Made by a program: the position numbers and the translations under genes. Below the pieces are notes generated by a model. It did not search any database and had not been told where the DNA came from. It was given only the letters and a program-made list of their open reading frames with translations. 64,000 bases of DNA, from the NCBI GenBank assembly GCA_949358305.1, contig OX442314.1, positions 44,524,581 to 44,588,580 on the forward strand. Direction: 5' to 3'. Below are positions 39,880 through 50,356 of the stretch, in pieces. The stretch's first letter is position 1, and each line of letters starts with the position of its first letter. The stretch comes from Strigamia acuminata (taxonomy: Eukaryota > Arthropoda > Chilopoda > Geophilomorpha > Linotaeniidae).

Positions 39880-40839
39880 TGCTGCGATCCGGGTTATTAT
39901 CGCACTTATTTCTAATAAATAAGCACGAAACCGCAGGTGAATGCTTTACAAGACTTATATCGCGGCCGAAACTTGTCTAGGGTTAAGTTTATGGAAATAA
40001 AGGCACAATTTAATATGGTAATAAAAATCACACAAATATTTATTCTTTAAATTACAATATATATTAAAAACGATGGAAATATCACAGAATGCGACAAGTC
40101 GCAAGAATAAATGAGCGGGAACAATGGAAGGGCTTGCAACGACTGTTGCAAGCTACAAAGCGCTAAAATGGCGCTTAAACAACACACAGTTGTTAGGCGA
40201 AGGCGAATTGTCTTCGTTCTGCAAACTCACGAACGATGGTCGAAGACGATGGTTCTCGTGGGTTTCTTCTGTCCTCGTACGACGGCTCAGCGGCGGTGGT
40301 TCACGGGGCAGGCGTCCGGCTCTCGTTCGATGGCGGTGGCTGTCGTTCGCGCGGCAGCGACGGCGATGGTTCACGATCGTCGGGAATCTTCTACTTCTCG
40401 ATTGCTGGAATTAGCGACGGCTAATTCAAGCAGGATTGCTGGCTTTGTGCTTTGGGTGACACAAAGATAGCAGGTGAAACTGAGTTACAACGGTCCTCTA
40501 TCAATACTTTTCTTTCAGGAGCAAAAGCAGTGATGTTGAGGTTGTTGTTGTATTTTTCAGAGTCCCGATTTGAGCCAAGGCGTGAGCCCAGCACGCTTCA
40601 ATATTGCGCAGAAAACCTGCGCACTTAGCTCAAATGGGTGCAACTAGTGGTTATTACACCATATTGCACCATAACGGCTAATAACCGTTTTCACCCCGGA
40701 CAACCTGGGGTGATATGTGCCTAGAGAGGATTTCTCCCCTCGGTCACATGATCTGACTTGGCGTGTGCCACAGTCAAATTAATTAGAAGACAATTAATTT
40801 TATCTTCTAAGTTGGTGAATATTTTGAGATCACCACACA
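39880..40839 (-). repeat. Gypsy-2 3' LTR
   Basis: On the minus strand the LTR starts TGTGTGGTGATCTC at 40839, directly after a polypurine tract, and ends GGATCGCAGCA at about 39880. The length (about 960 bp) is close to the 975-bp LTR of Gypsy-1. The right edge is well supported by the PPT. The left edge is inferred from the end of the flanking repeat; the other LTR lies outside the window. Confidence 0.6.
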
Positions 40840-40850
40840 TCCCCCCATTT
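40840..40850 (-). other. Gypsy-2 polypurine tract
   Basis: AAATGGGGGGA on the minus strand ends exactly at the TG of the LTR. It lies about 40 bp after the ORF3 stop codon, placing ORF3 inside the retroelement. Confidence 0.75.
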
Positions 40851-40889
40851 AAGACGAATCTTACATGGAGAGAAAATGAACGAACCGAT

Positions 40890-41522
40890 TTATGATTCGT
40901 CCATGCTCTGAGTTCGCTCAGGCGTCAACGGGCGTATCATATCCGTGGCGTCGTCCCTCGGATCTGACCGCTCGTTAACCGTACACAGGTCGCGACCTGC
41001 GTTTGGTCCGGAGACCATTCCAGGGTTGACATGAAGCCAAACCTGGATGATTCTTGCCGAGTTCGCTCGGTTGAAAAATCCTAGCGCCGCAAACTCTATC
41101 GGATCCTCTGGCGCCAATCGTGCTCTCAGGAGTCGGTCGTGGAGCACCGATGGTGGGCTTAACACCCGGATGTGGTCCTCGAGCCACATAAACACCTGCC
41201 TCGACAACTTGTGGTTGTTGCTAAGCAGTGTTCGCGTATCCGGCGTCAAATAGAAGTGCGGATACAGGCGCATCAGGGTCTTGAAAGCCGACTCTTTTTT
41301 CAGCGGCTTGACCTTCGTCTCCGTCTTGGCTGGCGGCGGCGGCGGCGGTGGACGTGAGTCCTCCGTCGTGGCATCGTCGAAATGGCTCGGCGAGCCCAAG
41401 AAAACCAACGCGGGTGCGGAGGTTGACGAGGGTGTGACGCCTCGTCCCTGCGCTCGACCAACTCCGGTGAGCTTACGGGGTTCGACTGCCCGTTGAACTC
41501 CGGCTGGAGTTTGAGAACTTTC
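40890..41522 (-). pseudogene. Gypsy-2 ORF3, C-terminal part (3' of the copia insertion)
   Basis: This is the continuation of the frame interrupted at 48338; joining at the 5-bp duplication keeps phase. It contains a Pro-rich linker (seven Pro near 41335-41355), then the C-terminal block: FKTLMRLYPHFYLTP, QVFMWLEDHI, VLHDRLLRA and ARIIQVWLHVNPG. These align in order with KTL..YPG, FFQWLE, LLHQWLVR and MIIWVHERI of the gene at 4103-4699. Both end with an acidic, Arg-containing tail. The stop is followed by the polypurine tract. Confidence 0.8.
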
Positions 41523-42095
41523 TGTGGTGGTATGTTGCAAAAACAGCACAGACTAGGCAGTGGAAACGCTTAAAAATAAGCCAACACGCACGATATAGCA
41601 CGCACGAGACGTGCGGCGCGTCGTGTACGCGAATTCGAGCCGGTTCTGGTCGAATTTGCGTGGTGTCTGCACTTATCTACGTGCAGACACAAGAAACGAA
41701 TTATTTATAAACAAAATAAACGATTTATTAACCTAAAACTTACGAAAACAGGATTGAAAAGCACAGGAGCACACTTAGCAGTGTGCGTCGCCATCTTGGA
41801 ATAAAAGGGAGTGCGCTCTGGTGACAGAAGCGAGCGACTCACAGGTATAAACAGATAGGCGATGCATGATGCCCAGTGTGTTAAGACACAGTTAATGCAG
41901 GCACCATGCATTTCCCTTACAATATAAAGTAAATATACGGAAATATACTGGTAACAACCAGTTAAGTAGGAAATAAACACTAAATCATTTGGGGAAAGAA
42001 AATATAACAACCAATGATGTGAAAAAGTTCAGGTAGCGTCATTGTGCATCGAAAAAGCGTTAAATAAACGTCCGAAGTGGTTTCAAGGACCAACA
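41523..42095 (-). repeat. Copia 3' LTR
   Basis: TGTGGTGGTATG ... GACCAACA on the plus strand; the same 573 bp recurs at 47765-48337. On the minus side it is preceded by GAAGGAGGGAAT, the likely polypurine tract (42096-42107). Confidence 0.95.
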
Positions 42096-42141
42096 ATTCC
42101 CTCCTTCGATGTGCAATGTCGATATTAACAGTTCGATGAAA

Positions 42142-45100
42142 TTATTTCGAGATGAAGATCCGGGACAACAAATTTCGGAGGCGTTCGGAACTAAGCCATT
42201 TCGTGAAAATATCTGAAACATTTATTTCACCCGGAATTTTGCGGAGTTCGAAGCACCCGGCAATATGCCATTCTCGAAGCCAATGGAACTTCACTCGAAT
42301 ATGTTTGGTTTTCGAGTTCTCGATGTCGTTGTTCGTGAATTGGATCGAGGCGAGGGCATCGGAGAAAATAATCGGTTTCGATAATCGGTTTAACGGTGGA
42401 AAGACTCGATAGATACTGTCCAACCAGTATAACTCTTTAACGATTTCGACTAGTGCTACAAATTCGGCTTCCATGGTGGAACAGGCGACGCTGGTCTGCT
42501 TTTTGCAGCTCCAGCCAATTGGCACACAACCGATATAAATGATGTATCCTCCGAAGCTTCTCGATGTCGCAATGTCACTCGCCCACGACGCATCTGTGTA
42601 TCCCCACAGCTGACTGGAATTACACCCCGAGAGTTCGATCGAGAAATCGCTCGTGTTCGCCACGTATTTGAGAACTTGGAGCAAACACTTGATGTGGCGG
42701 TGGTCGTAGCAGTTATTATACTGCGATAAAGCGATGACCGAGTATAATATGTCGGGACGAGTGCGAGAGGCGAGGAATAATAACGATCCGATGAGCGATC
42801 GGTACGGAAAGTCCGGGAGATTATCCAACGAGCCTTTGACGAGCGTGGTCCCCGGTGTGACAGGCACTTTAATGAGTGCATCTGACGAAACGTTGAACTT
42901 TTTAAGAAGTTTGTCGATGTAGGAGCGTTGGGACATGAAAACTTTCCCATCGCGACGCACGAATTCTACCCCGAGTAATTTGGTTATTGGTCCGAGGTTG
43001 ACGATGTCGAATTTGCTGGAAATCAGCGCCAAAATACGGTCTCGGATACTCTCCGACGCGTAAAACACGACGATATCGTCCACGTAGACTAACATAACAG
43101 CCGAATGTCCAAATGCGTAAACGCAATTACAAGCGGGAAATTTCTGGAATCCGAGGTCGGTTAACGTCTCGTTGAGCTTCTGGTACCACATGCGCCCCGA
43201 CTGGTGAAGACCGTAAAGTGACTTGGTTAACAACCAGACGTTGTCGGGTGAGGTGCATGTGGCGCCGGCGGGAATCCGCATGTAAATTTCGTGGTCGAGG
43301 TCGCCGTAAAGGTAGGCACACTTGACGTCGAGGTGGAGATCCCTCCATCCTAGTAAAACGACTAGGAGGCAGAAAAAGAATCGGATGAGCACGAAGTTAA
43401 CCACCGGACTAAAAACTTCATCGAAATCAACGCCCATTGTTTGGCGGAAACCTTGTGCGACAAGTCGAGCACGGTAGCGGTGAATTTTCCCGGTGGCATC
43501 CGATTTCAACCGAAAAATCCATTTACACCCGAGGATTGTCTTGTCCGGGGGTCGTGGAACTTCCTTATAAACTTCGCGTTCCTTGAAAGTCGTGAGCTCC
43601 TCATCGATTGCCTCGGTCCACTTCGGTGCCTCGGGTAGCTTAACAGCTTCGGCGTACGTGGACGGCTCTCGAAAACACATAAGGACGCGATGAACAGGTT
43701 GCTCGTCCTGCAATTGATGTTCGAGGTTGCCGAAAAAGAAAATGTCCTCCTCATACGGAAGTTGGTGAGCGACGCAATATCTTTCGATGTCCCCTCTCGA
43801 CCTTAAGCGGACACCGTGCTCCGGATAGTAATAAACGTCGACCTTGATTTTACCAGGCGCTTGTTCTTTCCGGAGATGCTCTTCCCTCCTCCATCCGCTG
43901 AAGGGCGTATCTCCACCAATAAAACGATAGGGGCAGTGAAGAGCGCGTAACGGAGCGAGGGGCGGTGCAGGCGTTGCAGCGGCCGCTGGTAAGGCGGCTG
44001 CCTTATCGAGGAGATCATCGAGGAGATTATCAAGTGGATCATCTTCGGGGTCGTGCTCGAAATCACGTTCGGGATAGCGTTCGAAAAATTGTTCGATATC
44101 GTGATCAACGTCGAGTTCACTATCGCTGGCCTCAGGGGTGTGAGGTTGACGAGCCAAAGCATCGGGACGTAATCTCCTCCGAGGACGGTAAAGCGGAAGT
44201 GGTGGGTCAGGCGTGACGTCCAAATCGATGTCCTCCGGTACATCGTCCGCAAACAGAATAGGAGGAGGCAATTCATCAGCAATGTCCTCTTCGACCTCCT
44301 CGAGGACGGAGCGATATGAAGCGACTGATGAAGCGCTTGATGGAGCCCGATGGCGGAATTCATCATCGTCATTAGACGATTCATCGTCGGAATCACGACG
44401 TCGACGTGACCAGGGGACAGATGGGAAAGCGCCATCGTCAAAAGTGACACGAGACGGTGTAGTGACGCGAGAAGGCTCCTCCATGAATGGAGCATTTTCG
44501 TAGGGATCCGGAACGTAAAACGGCGAGCGTTTGAAATTCTGACGTTCATCGATTTGAACGTGAACGGATTCCGTGACGGTGTTCGTAGCCGGATTCCAAA
44601 CCCGATAACCGCGAGTGTTGGAGGCGTAACCTACGAGGAATCCTTCCCACGCCCGTGGATACATTTTGTTGCGCCCGGGTGCGGTGAAATGCACCCAGCA
44701 TTTAGAACCAATTTTTCGGAAATGTTTGACGGAGAGGGCACGCTGGCGCCATAAAACATATGGAACTTCGTCGTTAAGTTTCGAATGCGGGCTGCGATTT
44801 TTAACGTACGAAAATGTCACAGCGAGTTCAGCCCAAAGTGTGTGTGGAAAACCGGTTTCGGAGGTAACGGAGCGAAGATAGTCGCCCATCGTCCGGTTTA
44901 GGCGTTCGGCGACCCCGTTCATTTGTGGGCTTCCGGGATTGGTCCGTTGTGCGACAATGCCCTTGTCAGCGAGGTAACGGTCAAAAGTCTTAGAAATAAA
45001 TTCCCCGCCGCGATCCGTGCGAATTGATTTGACGCGGGAATCCGTAATGCGTTCAACGCGAGAAACAAAGTCTTTGAAAGTCGCAAAAACGTCGGATTTG

Positions 45101-47082
45101 CGTGCAATCGGAAAAATCCACGAATATCGGGTCGCGTCGTCAACAATGGAGAAGGCATAATCAGCACCGCCAATCGAAGTCAGTCTTGACGGGCCCCAGA
45201 CGTCCATGTGCAGCAACTCCAACGGTTTGGTCGTCGAAGGTGTGGGAATCGGTTTATGCGAGGCGCGCGTGGACTTGGCAATGCGACATGAGTTGCAGGA
45301 AAGTTCTTGTCGAACCGCAGCCGGATCGAGTCCATAAACTTGGGAATTGTTCGCCAAAGTCCGCATGGCTTTGGTGTGGAGATGGCCCAACCTGGCGTGC
45401 CATAATCCCGTGGCATCCGCAACGTTCGCAGTCGGCGTTATAACCTTTTTAGGAGGTGGGACTGCCGTAGTCGTGGCAACGGGAGACGGAGGAGATGATA
45501 GGACGTTGGAATACATCCGGATCTGTTGTGGTTTAGATCCGGCAACAGGATTGGGGATGATCGGGGAAGGAGAAGGCACGAGTAGGATGTTGGGAGAGAT
45601 AGGTAAGCGGAAGTCGGTCATTTCAACGTTTGATATTTTCTTCGACTTCTTTGAGGGCATCGCGGGAAAATCTTCCTCCTTCGTGATGAGAGTCATCGGC
45701 GCAGTAGTCGGAGGTGACATTGGGATGGGCGGTGTACTCGAAACAACAGTCGGCGACGCAAATGGCGAAATTAGTCCATCTACGAAGTAAAGTCCTGACT
45801 TTTGCTTCGCCCGAAGAACACTTTGTTTGATATCCGTCCCATATGTATGCAACTCCGAATTGTAAATGTGTATGTGATGCCCACATTTATCGACTCGCGA
45901 AACCGAAATTAAATTAGCGCCGAAATCAGGTGCGTACAAAACATCGCGGAGAAGTACGGTGCATTCACAGCCATCGATGAGTGACTTGACTGGAACATTC
46001 CCTTTTCCGGTAACTTTGGAGCTTCCTTGTCCCAATTCGATATTAAAAGGGACGACCTCAACAAAGTCCAAGAACCACGATTTAACGTGTGAAACGTGGT
46101 CGGTGGCGCCGCAGTCAACAATCCATTCGTGAGATTGGACGAAATGAACGGTAGGAACCTGGATCGCAGGTGGTGCGGACAGGAGATATGCTGCATCTCG
46201 GCGCGGGCGTGAAGACTCGCGAAACTGTCCCTGCTGCTGTTGATTCGGGTTCACATTCGGATTCGAGCCTTTATTGCGGCGTCGACTCTTGCTGCGAGAT
46301 CGTGTCTGAAACGTAGCTACCGGCTGTTGCCCAGTTGTTTGCTTGCGAGGATGCTGGCACTTATTGGCGTAGTGTCCAAGCTCGTTGCAATTGAAGCAAC
46401 GCACCTGCGCAAGCGGGCGCGGGGGTCGCGACTGGTTACGTCCTTGTCGCCCAGTAGCATAAGCGGAGGAGTTCGTAGAATTCCGGTTTGAATGCGACTT
46501 TAATCGGAGATATTCCGACAACAACTGTTCGGAGACTTTAGCCGGGGTAAACTCTGCCAGCGGCCAATGATAAATGGCAAAAGTCGCCTGGTCGTATTCG
46601 TCCGGAAGAAAGTCTAAATACTGGTACGCGTGATGTCGAGGGAGGATGTCTTCACCGACGTCTTTAAGTTGGCGGACCATAAGGTCAACGCGGCTGAGGA
46701 AATCGGCCATTTCTTCGCCGGGCTCCAACTTGAGCTGCAGGAACTCACGGCGCATCGCCGCTTGGCGGGCGAGAGAGCTGGGGGCGTAAATTTTCGCTAA
46801 AATGTCCCACGCCTGTTTCGGAGTGGTGCAACCGTCGAGGGCCGACTGTTTGGCCTGCGAGACGTGGCAATAAATGGTCCCCAGCGCTCGGGCTTTCCGA
46901 CGTTGCCATTTTCGCCAAACGTCTTCATCGACGTTGGCTTTCACTAGTTCCTCCGTTTCGGTGACGTGGTGCCATACGCCGTCGGACATCAATAGCATTT
47001 TAATTGCACGGTGCCAGTGTTCGTAATTGCCGGTCACGAGAATCGGCACATGGCCTGACGACTGGTCGGTGGCCTTTTTCAT
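42142..47082 (-). CDS. Copia Gag-Pol polyprotein
   Basis: 1,646 codons from ATG 47082; an in-frame TTG 40 codons upstream is not needed. Layout: Gag of the UBN2/Retrotran_gag type (about 1-200), CCHC knuckle CFNCNELGHYANKC (about 229-242), protease with DCGATDH instead of the usual DSGAT/DSGCS (about 321), integrase finger WHARLGHLH ... CNSC (about 559-600), catalytic D in HMDVWGP (about 627), D in RTDRGGEF (about 687), E in GVAERLNRT (about 723), acidic Asp/Glu-rich spacer (about 960-1070), RT starting near PSTYAEAV with VYVDDIVVF (about 1333), and RNase H at the end. The order PR-IN-RT-RH is diagnostic of Ty1/copia. No stop or frameshift is seen. Confidence 0.96.
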   Translation of the reverse strand: MKKATDQSSGHVPILVTGNYEHWHRAIKMLLMSDGVWHHVTETEELVKANVDEDVWRKWQRRKARALGTIYCHVSQAKQSALDGCTTPKQAWDILAKIYAPSSLARQAAMRREFLQLKLEPGEEMADFLSRVDLMVRQLKDVGEDILPRHHAYQYLDFLPDEYDQATFAIYHWPLAEFTPAKVSEQLLSEYLRLKSHSNRNSTNSSAYATGRQGRNQSRPPRPLAQVRCFNCNELGHYANKCQHPRKQTTGQQPVATFQTRSRSKSRRRNKGSNPNVNPNQQQQGQFRESSRPRRDAAYLLSAPPAIQVPTVHFVQSHEWIVDCGATDHVSHVKSWFLDFVEVVPFNIELGQGSSKVTGKGNVPVKSLIDGCECTVLLRDVLYAPDFGANLISVSRVDKCGHHIHIYNSELHTYGTDIKQSVLRAKQKSGLYFVDGLISPFASPTVVSSTPPIPMSPPTTAPMTLITKEEDFPAMPSKKSKKISNVEMTDFRLPISPNILLVPSPSPIIPNPVAGSKPQQIRMYSNVLSSPPSPVATTTAVPPPKKVITPTANVADATGLWHARLGHLHTKAMRTLANNSQVYGLDPAAVRQELSCNSCRIAKSTRASHKPIPTPSTTKPLELLHMDVWGPSRLTSIGGADYAFSIVDDATRYSWIFPIARKSDVFATFKDFVSRVERITDSRVKSIRTDRGGEFISKTFDRYLADKGIVAQRTNPGSPQMNGVAERLNRTMGDYLRSVTSETGFPHTLWAELAVTFSYVKNRSPHSKLNDEVPYVLWRQRALSVKHFRKIGSKCWVHFTAPGRNKMYPRAWEGFLVGYASNTRGYRVWNPATNTVTESVHVQIDERQNFKRSPFYVPDPYENAPFMEEPSRVTTPSRVTFDDGAFPSVPWSRRRRDSDDESSNDDDEFRHRAPSSASSVASYRSVLEEVEEDIADELPPPILFADDVPEDIDLDVTPDPPLPLYRPRRRLRPDALARQPHTPEASDSELDVDHDIEQFFERYPERDFEHDPEDDPLDNLLDDLLDKAAALPAAAATPAPPLAPLRALHCPYRFIGGDTPFSGWRREEHLRKEQAPGKIKVDVYYYPEHGVRLRSRGDIERYCVAHQLPYEEDIFFFGNLEHQLQDEQPVHRVLMCFREPSTYAEAVKLPEAPKWTEAIDEELTTFKEREVYKEVPRPPDKTILGCKWIFRLKSDATGKIHRYRARLVAQGFRQTMGVDFDEVFSPVVNFVLIRFFFCLLVVLLGWRDLHLDVKCAYLYGDLDHEIYMRIPAGATCTSPDNVWLLTKSLYGLHQSGRMWYQKLNETLTDLGFQKFPACNCVYAFGHSAVMLVYVDDIVVFYASESIRDRILALISSKFDIVNLGPITKLLGVEFVRRDGKVFMSQRSYIDKLLKKFNVSSDALIKVPVTPGTTLVKGSLDNLPDFPYRSLIGSLLFLASRTRPDILYSVIALSQYNNCYDHRHIKCLLQVLKYVANTSDFSIELSGCNSSQLWGYTDASWASDIATSRSFGGYIIYIGCVPIGWSCKKQTSVACSTMEAEFVALVEIVKELYWLDSIYRVFPPLNRLSKPIIFSDALASIQFTNNDIENSKTKHIRVKFHWLREWHIAGCFELRKIPGEINVSDIFTKWLSSERLRNLLSRIFISK

Positions 47083-47764
47083 GATTGCACGGAGAAAAAT
47101 GCGTAGAAATGGGAAATTGACGCACAATCGACGCACAATCGACGCACAAACGAAGCACAAATCACGAAGCACTTTACGTAGCACTGTCAAAGCGGAAACC
47201 AAGAATGGGCAATTCCTTCTGAAGGAATTAAATAGCTTTCGGTTGCCAGTCTGAGAGGGTCCGTTCGACTACCTGGAGCCGCGGGAAACCTCACTTGTAC
47301 CACGACAAGCACAACCGAAAAATACAACGGCGCTTGCCCGGATTCGGACGAAGGGCGCCGAGGATTCTAATTGTCCCACACCAAAATTCCCACTTAAAAT
47401 TAACAAAGGTAATTCGACTCTGAAAGGCAAAATAAGGCGAAATCGACGAATCAGTCGCGGTGCACGTCGCAACACGCGATCCTCGTGTGAAAAACACGGA
47501 TATGTGCGATTTTAAACGAAAAATCGCGAAAAATGAACGAAAATCGTCGATACTGTCGCACTCCGGGGTGCTAAACAGCGGGTTACACCCGTTTCTCGGT
47601 GATAACGTCGTGTAGACGTCGTCGCATGTCGAAAATCGGTGTAAATCGGCGAAAAATCTGAAAATATAGAAAATTTCCGCAAAATTCGCGAAAAAATCGC
47701 GAAAATTGTGGAAAATTAAGGAAAAAACGAGGCCCTGGTGTCTTTCCAGGCCTCTGCTACCAAT
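47083..47764 (-). other. Copia leader with primer-binding site
   Basis: The plus-strand CTCTGCTACCA at 47752-47762 is the complement of a primer site TGGTAGCAGAG, two bases from the LTR. It matches the 3' end of initiator tRNA-Met, the usual copia primer, over 11 bases. The rest is rich in AAAATCGCGAAAA-type low-complexity repeats (47500-47720). A minus-strand frame at 47291-47791 is in this sequence and not supported as a gene. Confidence 0.75.
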
Positions 47765-48337
47765 TGTGGTGGTATGTTGCAAAAACAGCACAGACTAGGC
47801 AGTGGAAACGCTTAAAAATAAGCCAACACGCACGATATAGCACGCACGAGACGTGCGGCGCGTCGTGTACGCGAATTCGAGCCGGTTCTGGTCGAATTTG
47901 CGTGGTGTCTGCACTTATCTACGTGCAGACACAAGAAACGAATTATTTATAAACAAAATAAACGATTTATTAACCTAAAACTTACGAAAACAGGATTGAA
48001 AAGCACAGGAGCACACTTAGCAGTGTGCGTCGCCATCTTGGAATAAAAGGGAGTGCGCTCTGGTGACAGAAGCGAGCGACTCACAGGTATAAACAGATAG
48101 GCGATGCATGATGCCCAGTGTGTTAAGACACAGTTAATGCAGGCACCATGCATTTCCCTTACAATATAAAGTAAATATACGGAAATATACTGGTAACAAC
48201 CAGTTAAGTAGGAAATAAACACTAAATCATTTGGGGAAAGAAAATATAACAACCAATGATGTGAAAAAGTTCAGGTAGCGTCATTGTGCATCGAAAAAGC
48301 GTTAAATAAACGTCCGAAGTGGTTTCAAGGACCAACA
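47765..48337 (-). repeat. Copia 5' LTR
   Basis: Appears identical to 41523-42095, including both ends. The flank CTTTC at 48338-48342 is the target duplication. Confidence 0.95.
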
Positions 48338-49995
48338 CTTTCGACGTTCTCCGGCCAAAACGAACATCCAGCGCCTTCTTGGGCCGACTGGAAAACAGCT
48401 AGTGACGCTGCTGCTGTGGCGCTCGTAACTGGAAGCGGTGTTCTTCTGGCCATTTGCGCTGTGGCCTTCGCAAAGGACCACTCGGTTCGTAACCGAACGG
48501 CGGCCTCTTCTTCGGTCTCGCCGTTTGCTACGACTTGCTTAATGAGCTCGGCTAAGATCGTAGGCGGGTCGAGCCGGAGGTGGTACCACAGCTCGACTTT
48601 CTTCTCCGACAGGCCCATCGGCGCGGTCCAAAGGTACGTAATGGCCGCTAACGCCTGTCCTGGCGAAGGAAGAACACCAGGGTACAACACCCTAGTCATC
48701 CCCGGAATTAGCTGACGCTGAAAATCCATCAGGCGGGGATCATCAATGGTCTTGATGTCGGAGAGTTCTAGCCTTTCAGCTAGTCTCTGCCAGTCCTTCT
48801 GCGACTCGGCGATCTGGGCGCTTTGGTATGCGTCCAGCTTCTGGAGCACTTCCTGCTGCGCTCGAATGGGTTGCTGCTCGTAGCAGGTCCATTGTGGTCC
48901 GAATGACTCACTAAAAAATGGCCGGAGTTGCAGGTTGCTAACTCCAGCTGGCAAGCGGGAAACATATCCATGTTCGGGCAAGCGGCTAGCGTGTCTAGGT
49001 ACAGGCACGCTACAGTCGGGAGAGATATCACCGACAACACGTCTCATGGCGTATGGAGTAGCCGAGTTGTCCACTTTGAACGTGGAGGCGGTTCGGCTAC
49101 TTCGGGCGGACTGGATTGTGGAGTCCGATTCAAAGCTGAGTGAAGACGACGAGCCAAACATCTCTGGTGTCCGTCCTCGTCGCGACTGCGGGCGTGGTGG
49201 CTGCGCTTCAGTCGAATATGGGCGCGATCGCCTCTGTCGCTCTTCTCGATCGCGGCTCGATTCGCAGAACATCGGTCGGATTGGAACCGGCGGAGGGAGT
49301 TGCCCCACCCTCAAATCCTCGTCTTGCGGCGGAGGATTGATGGCCTCTGGGGCCGGAATTTCATCTTCTCGATAAAAAGGGAGAGCGCAGCGCGCTTGCT
49401 CCTCTGCCTCCTGTTCTTGAGCCAGTTGTCGATTTTCGTCGACGCGAAGCTGCACTGCGGCAGCTCGGAGTGCTTTCGACGGGAAGAATCCCGGAAAATC
49501 ATTGAAGCACCCTGCGAGCGCCAACTGATGGAGCTCGGTTTGTGTGACGGGAAATTGCGGGTTCCCGTCACGAACGGACTTGCGGTACCGTCGCACGACT
49601 TCGCGTTGTGTCGTTTTGAGGTTCTTCCTCAATTGGGTGAGAGCACCGTAATTAATTCCGGTACTCTTTAGCGCTCTTCTGCGCTCGTGACGCTCTCGTG
49701 GCTTCACTGGCCACTGGTTGTGCAGCAGCTCGGCAGCTAGTGGTCCTGGGGGGCTCTCGTCGAGCGTCCACTCGATTTCGTCAACTCCGTCGACGTGAAG
49801 GCGCTCGATGAACCGGCCTCTTGCTCCAAATCCTTGCAGAGCCGATCTGCTGAAGTCGTGGCGCAACTTCCACCACGTGTTGTTTGCCGTCTTCAGTCTT
49901 CTGATTTTTTCGGGCAATGCCGCTCGAAAAATCAGCGGGTGTTGGGTCGGCACATGATCGGGGAGCGCAAACGGCGTCTCTCGATCCCTCTCGAT
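48338..49995 (-). pseudogene. Gypsy-2 ORF3, N-terminal and YPGV part (exon 2), split by copia
   Basis: No ATG opens this frame. It follows a splice acceptor (TTTATTTTTTCGAATATAG, AG at 49997-49996) and continues in phase 0 from the exon at 50267-50356. With the part at 40890-41517 the two exons would encode about 791 residues. Visible parts: Arg/Lys/Trp-rich N terminus; Arg/Ser/Pro-rich middle (SSRDREERQRRSRP, SRRGRTPE); then the conserved block LDAYQSAQIAE, FQRQLIPGMTRVLYPGVLPS (about 455-473), ITYLWTAPMG and LRLDPP. No signal peptide, hydrophobic segment or furin-like env hallmarks are seen. Function unknown; an RNA- or nucleic-acid-binding accessory role is only a guess from its basic composition. 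Confidence 0.8.
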
Positions 49996-50266
49996 CTATA
50001 TTCGAAAAAATAAATAAATAAATTAGTTTATTTAAAAATAAACAAATAATTTCTTATTTGAAATATTTTTTAAGCTTAGCGCTTGTGGCAGTGAGCCACT
50101 AAGGGATGTTGGTTGTCACGGCAACCCCCTTCGCACATGCTTGAAGCACGTGACTTTCATAGCCGCCATTTTTATTTTTTAGCGGCTTGTGTTTGAAGTC
50201 AGGAAAAGTGAAATTACTGAATTTTTCTGACTTAAACACTAGGTAAAAATTATTTTATTAATTTAC
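49996..50266 (-). other. Predicted ORF3 intron (271 nt)
   Basis: Donor GTAAAT at 50266, acceptor TATAG at 49996, with a T-rich tract before the AG. Both flanking exon ends are in phase 0, and an in-frame TAG just at the acceptor would end translation if unspliced. Confidence 0.6.
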
Positions 50267-50356
50267 CCTCTCTTGTAACGATAGCTGGGCATCGTTATTG
50301 GCACCTTCCATCGGAATTTCTTCATCCACATGGAGGTTTACCTCGTCGTCTGCCAT
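50267..50356 (-). CDS. Gypsy-2 ORF3 first coding exon
   Basis: ATG 50356 opens 30 acidic codons (MADDEVNLHVDEEIPMEG...) up to the donor. The 5'-UTR exon start is predicted at 50394, behind a 66-nt intron (donor GTAAGT at 50460-50455, acceptor TTTCTAG at 50395). Two adjacent introns imply that ORF3 is made from its own spliced RNA. Whether that RNA starts in the LTR or at a local promoter is open. Confidence 0.55.

Larger units (their letters stand above)
41523..48337 (-). mobile_element. Ty1/copia retrotransposon, complete, inserted in Gypsy-2 ORF3
   Basis: 6,815 bp with two 573-bp LTRs that look identical, TG...CA ends, a perfect 5-bp target duplication CTTTC (41518-41522 and 48338-48342), primer site, polypurine tract and one uninterrupted polyprotein. 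These are marks of a very recent insertion that may still be mobile. Removing it restores the ORF3 frame. Confidence 0.97.

Noticed and set aside
40100-40170. tRNA-like cloverleaf around GCTTGCAACGACTGTTGCAAGC
   Set aside because: Only one stem; no T or D arm consensus and no acceptor pairing.
40111-40470. 119-aa and overlapping ORFs in the Gypsy-2 LTR
   Set aside because: Lie wholly inside the LTR, with Ser/Arg-rich chance composition and competing frames on both strands.
43803-44549. 248-aa minus-strand ORF and plus-strand shadows
   Set aside because: Alternate-frame shadow of the copia polyprotein acidic spacer.
47291-47791. 166-aa minus-strand ORF upstream of the copia polyprotein
   Set aside because: Crosses the LTR/primer-site boundary and consists of AAAATCGCGAAAA low-complexity sequence.
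49996-50356. ORF3 as a retroviral-type envelope
   Set aside because: No hydrophobic signal, fusion or membrane segment is visible in any part of ORF3, and no Cys-rich ectodomain pattern.
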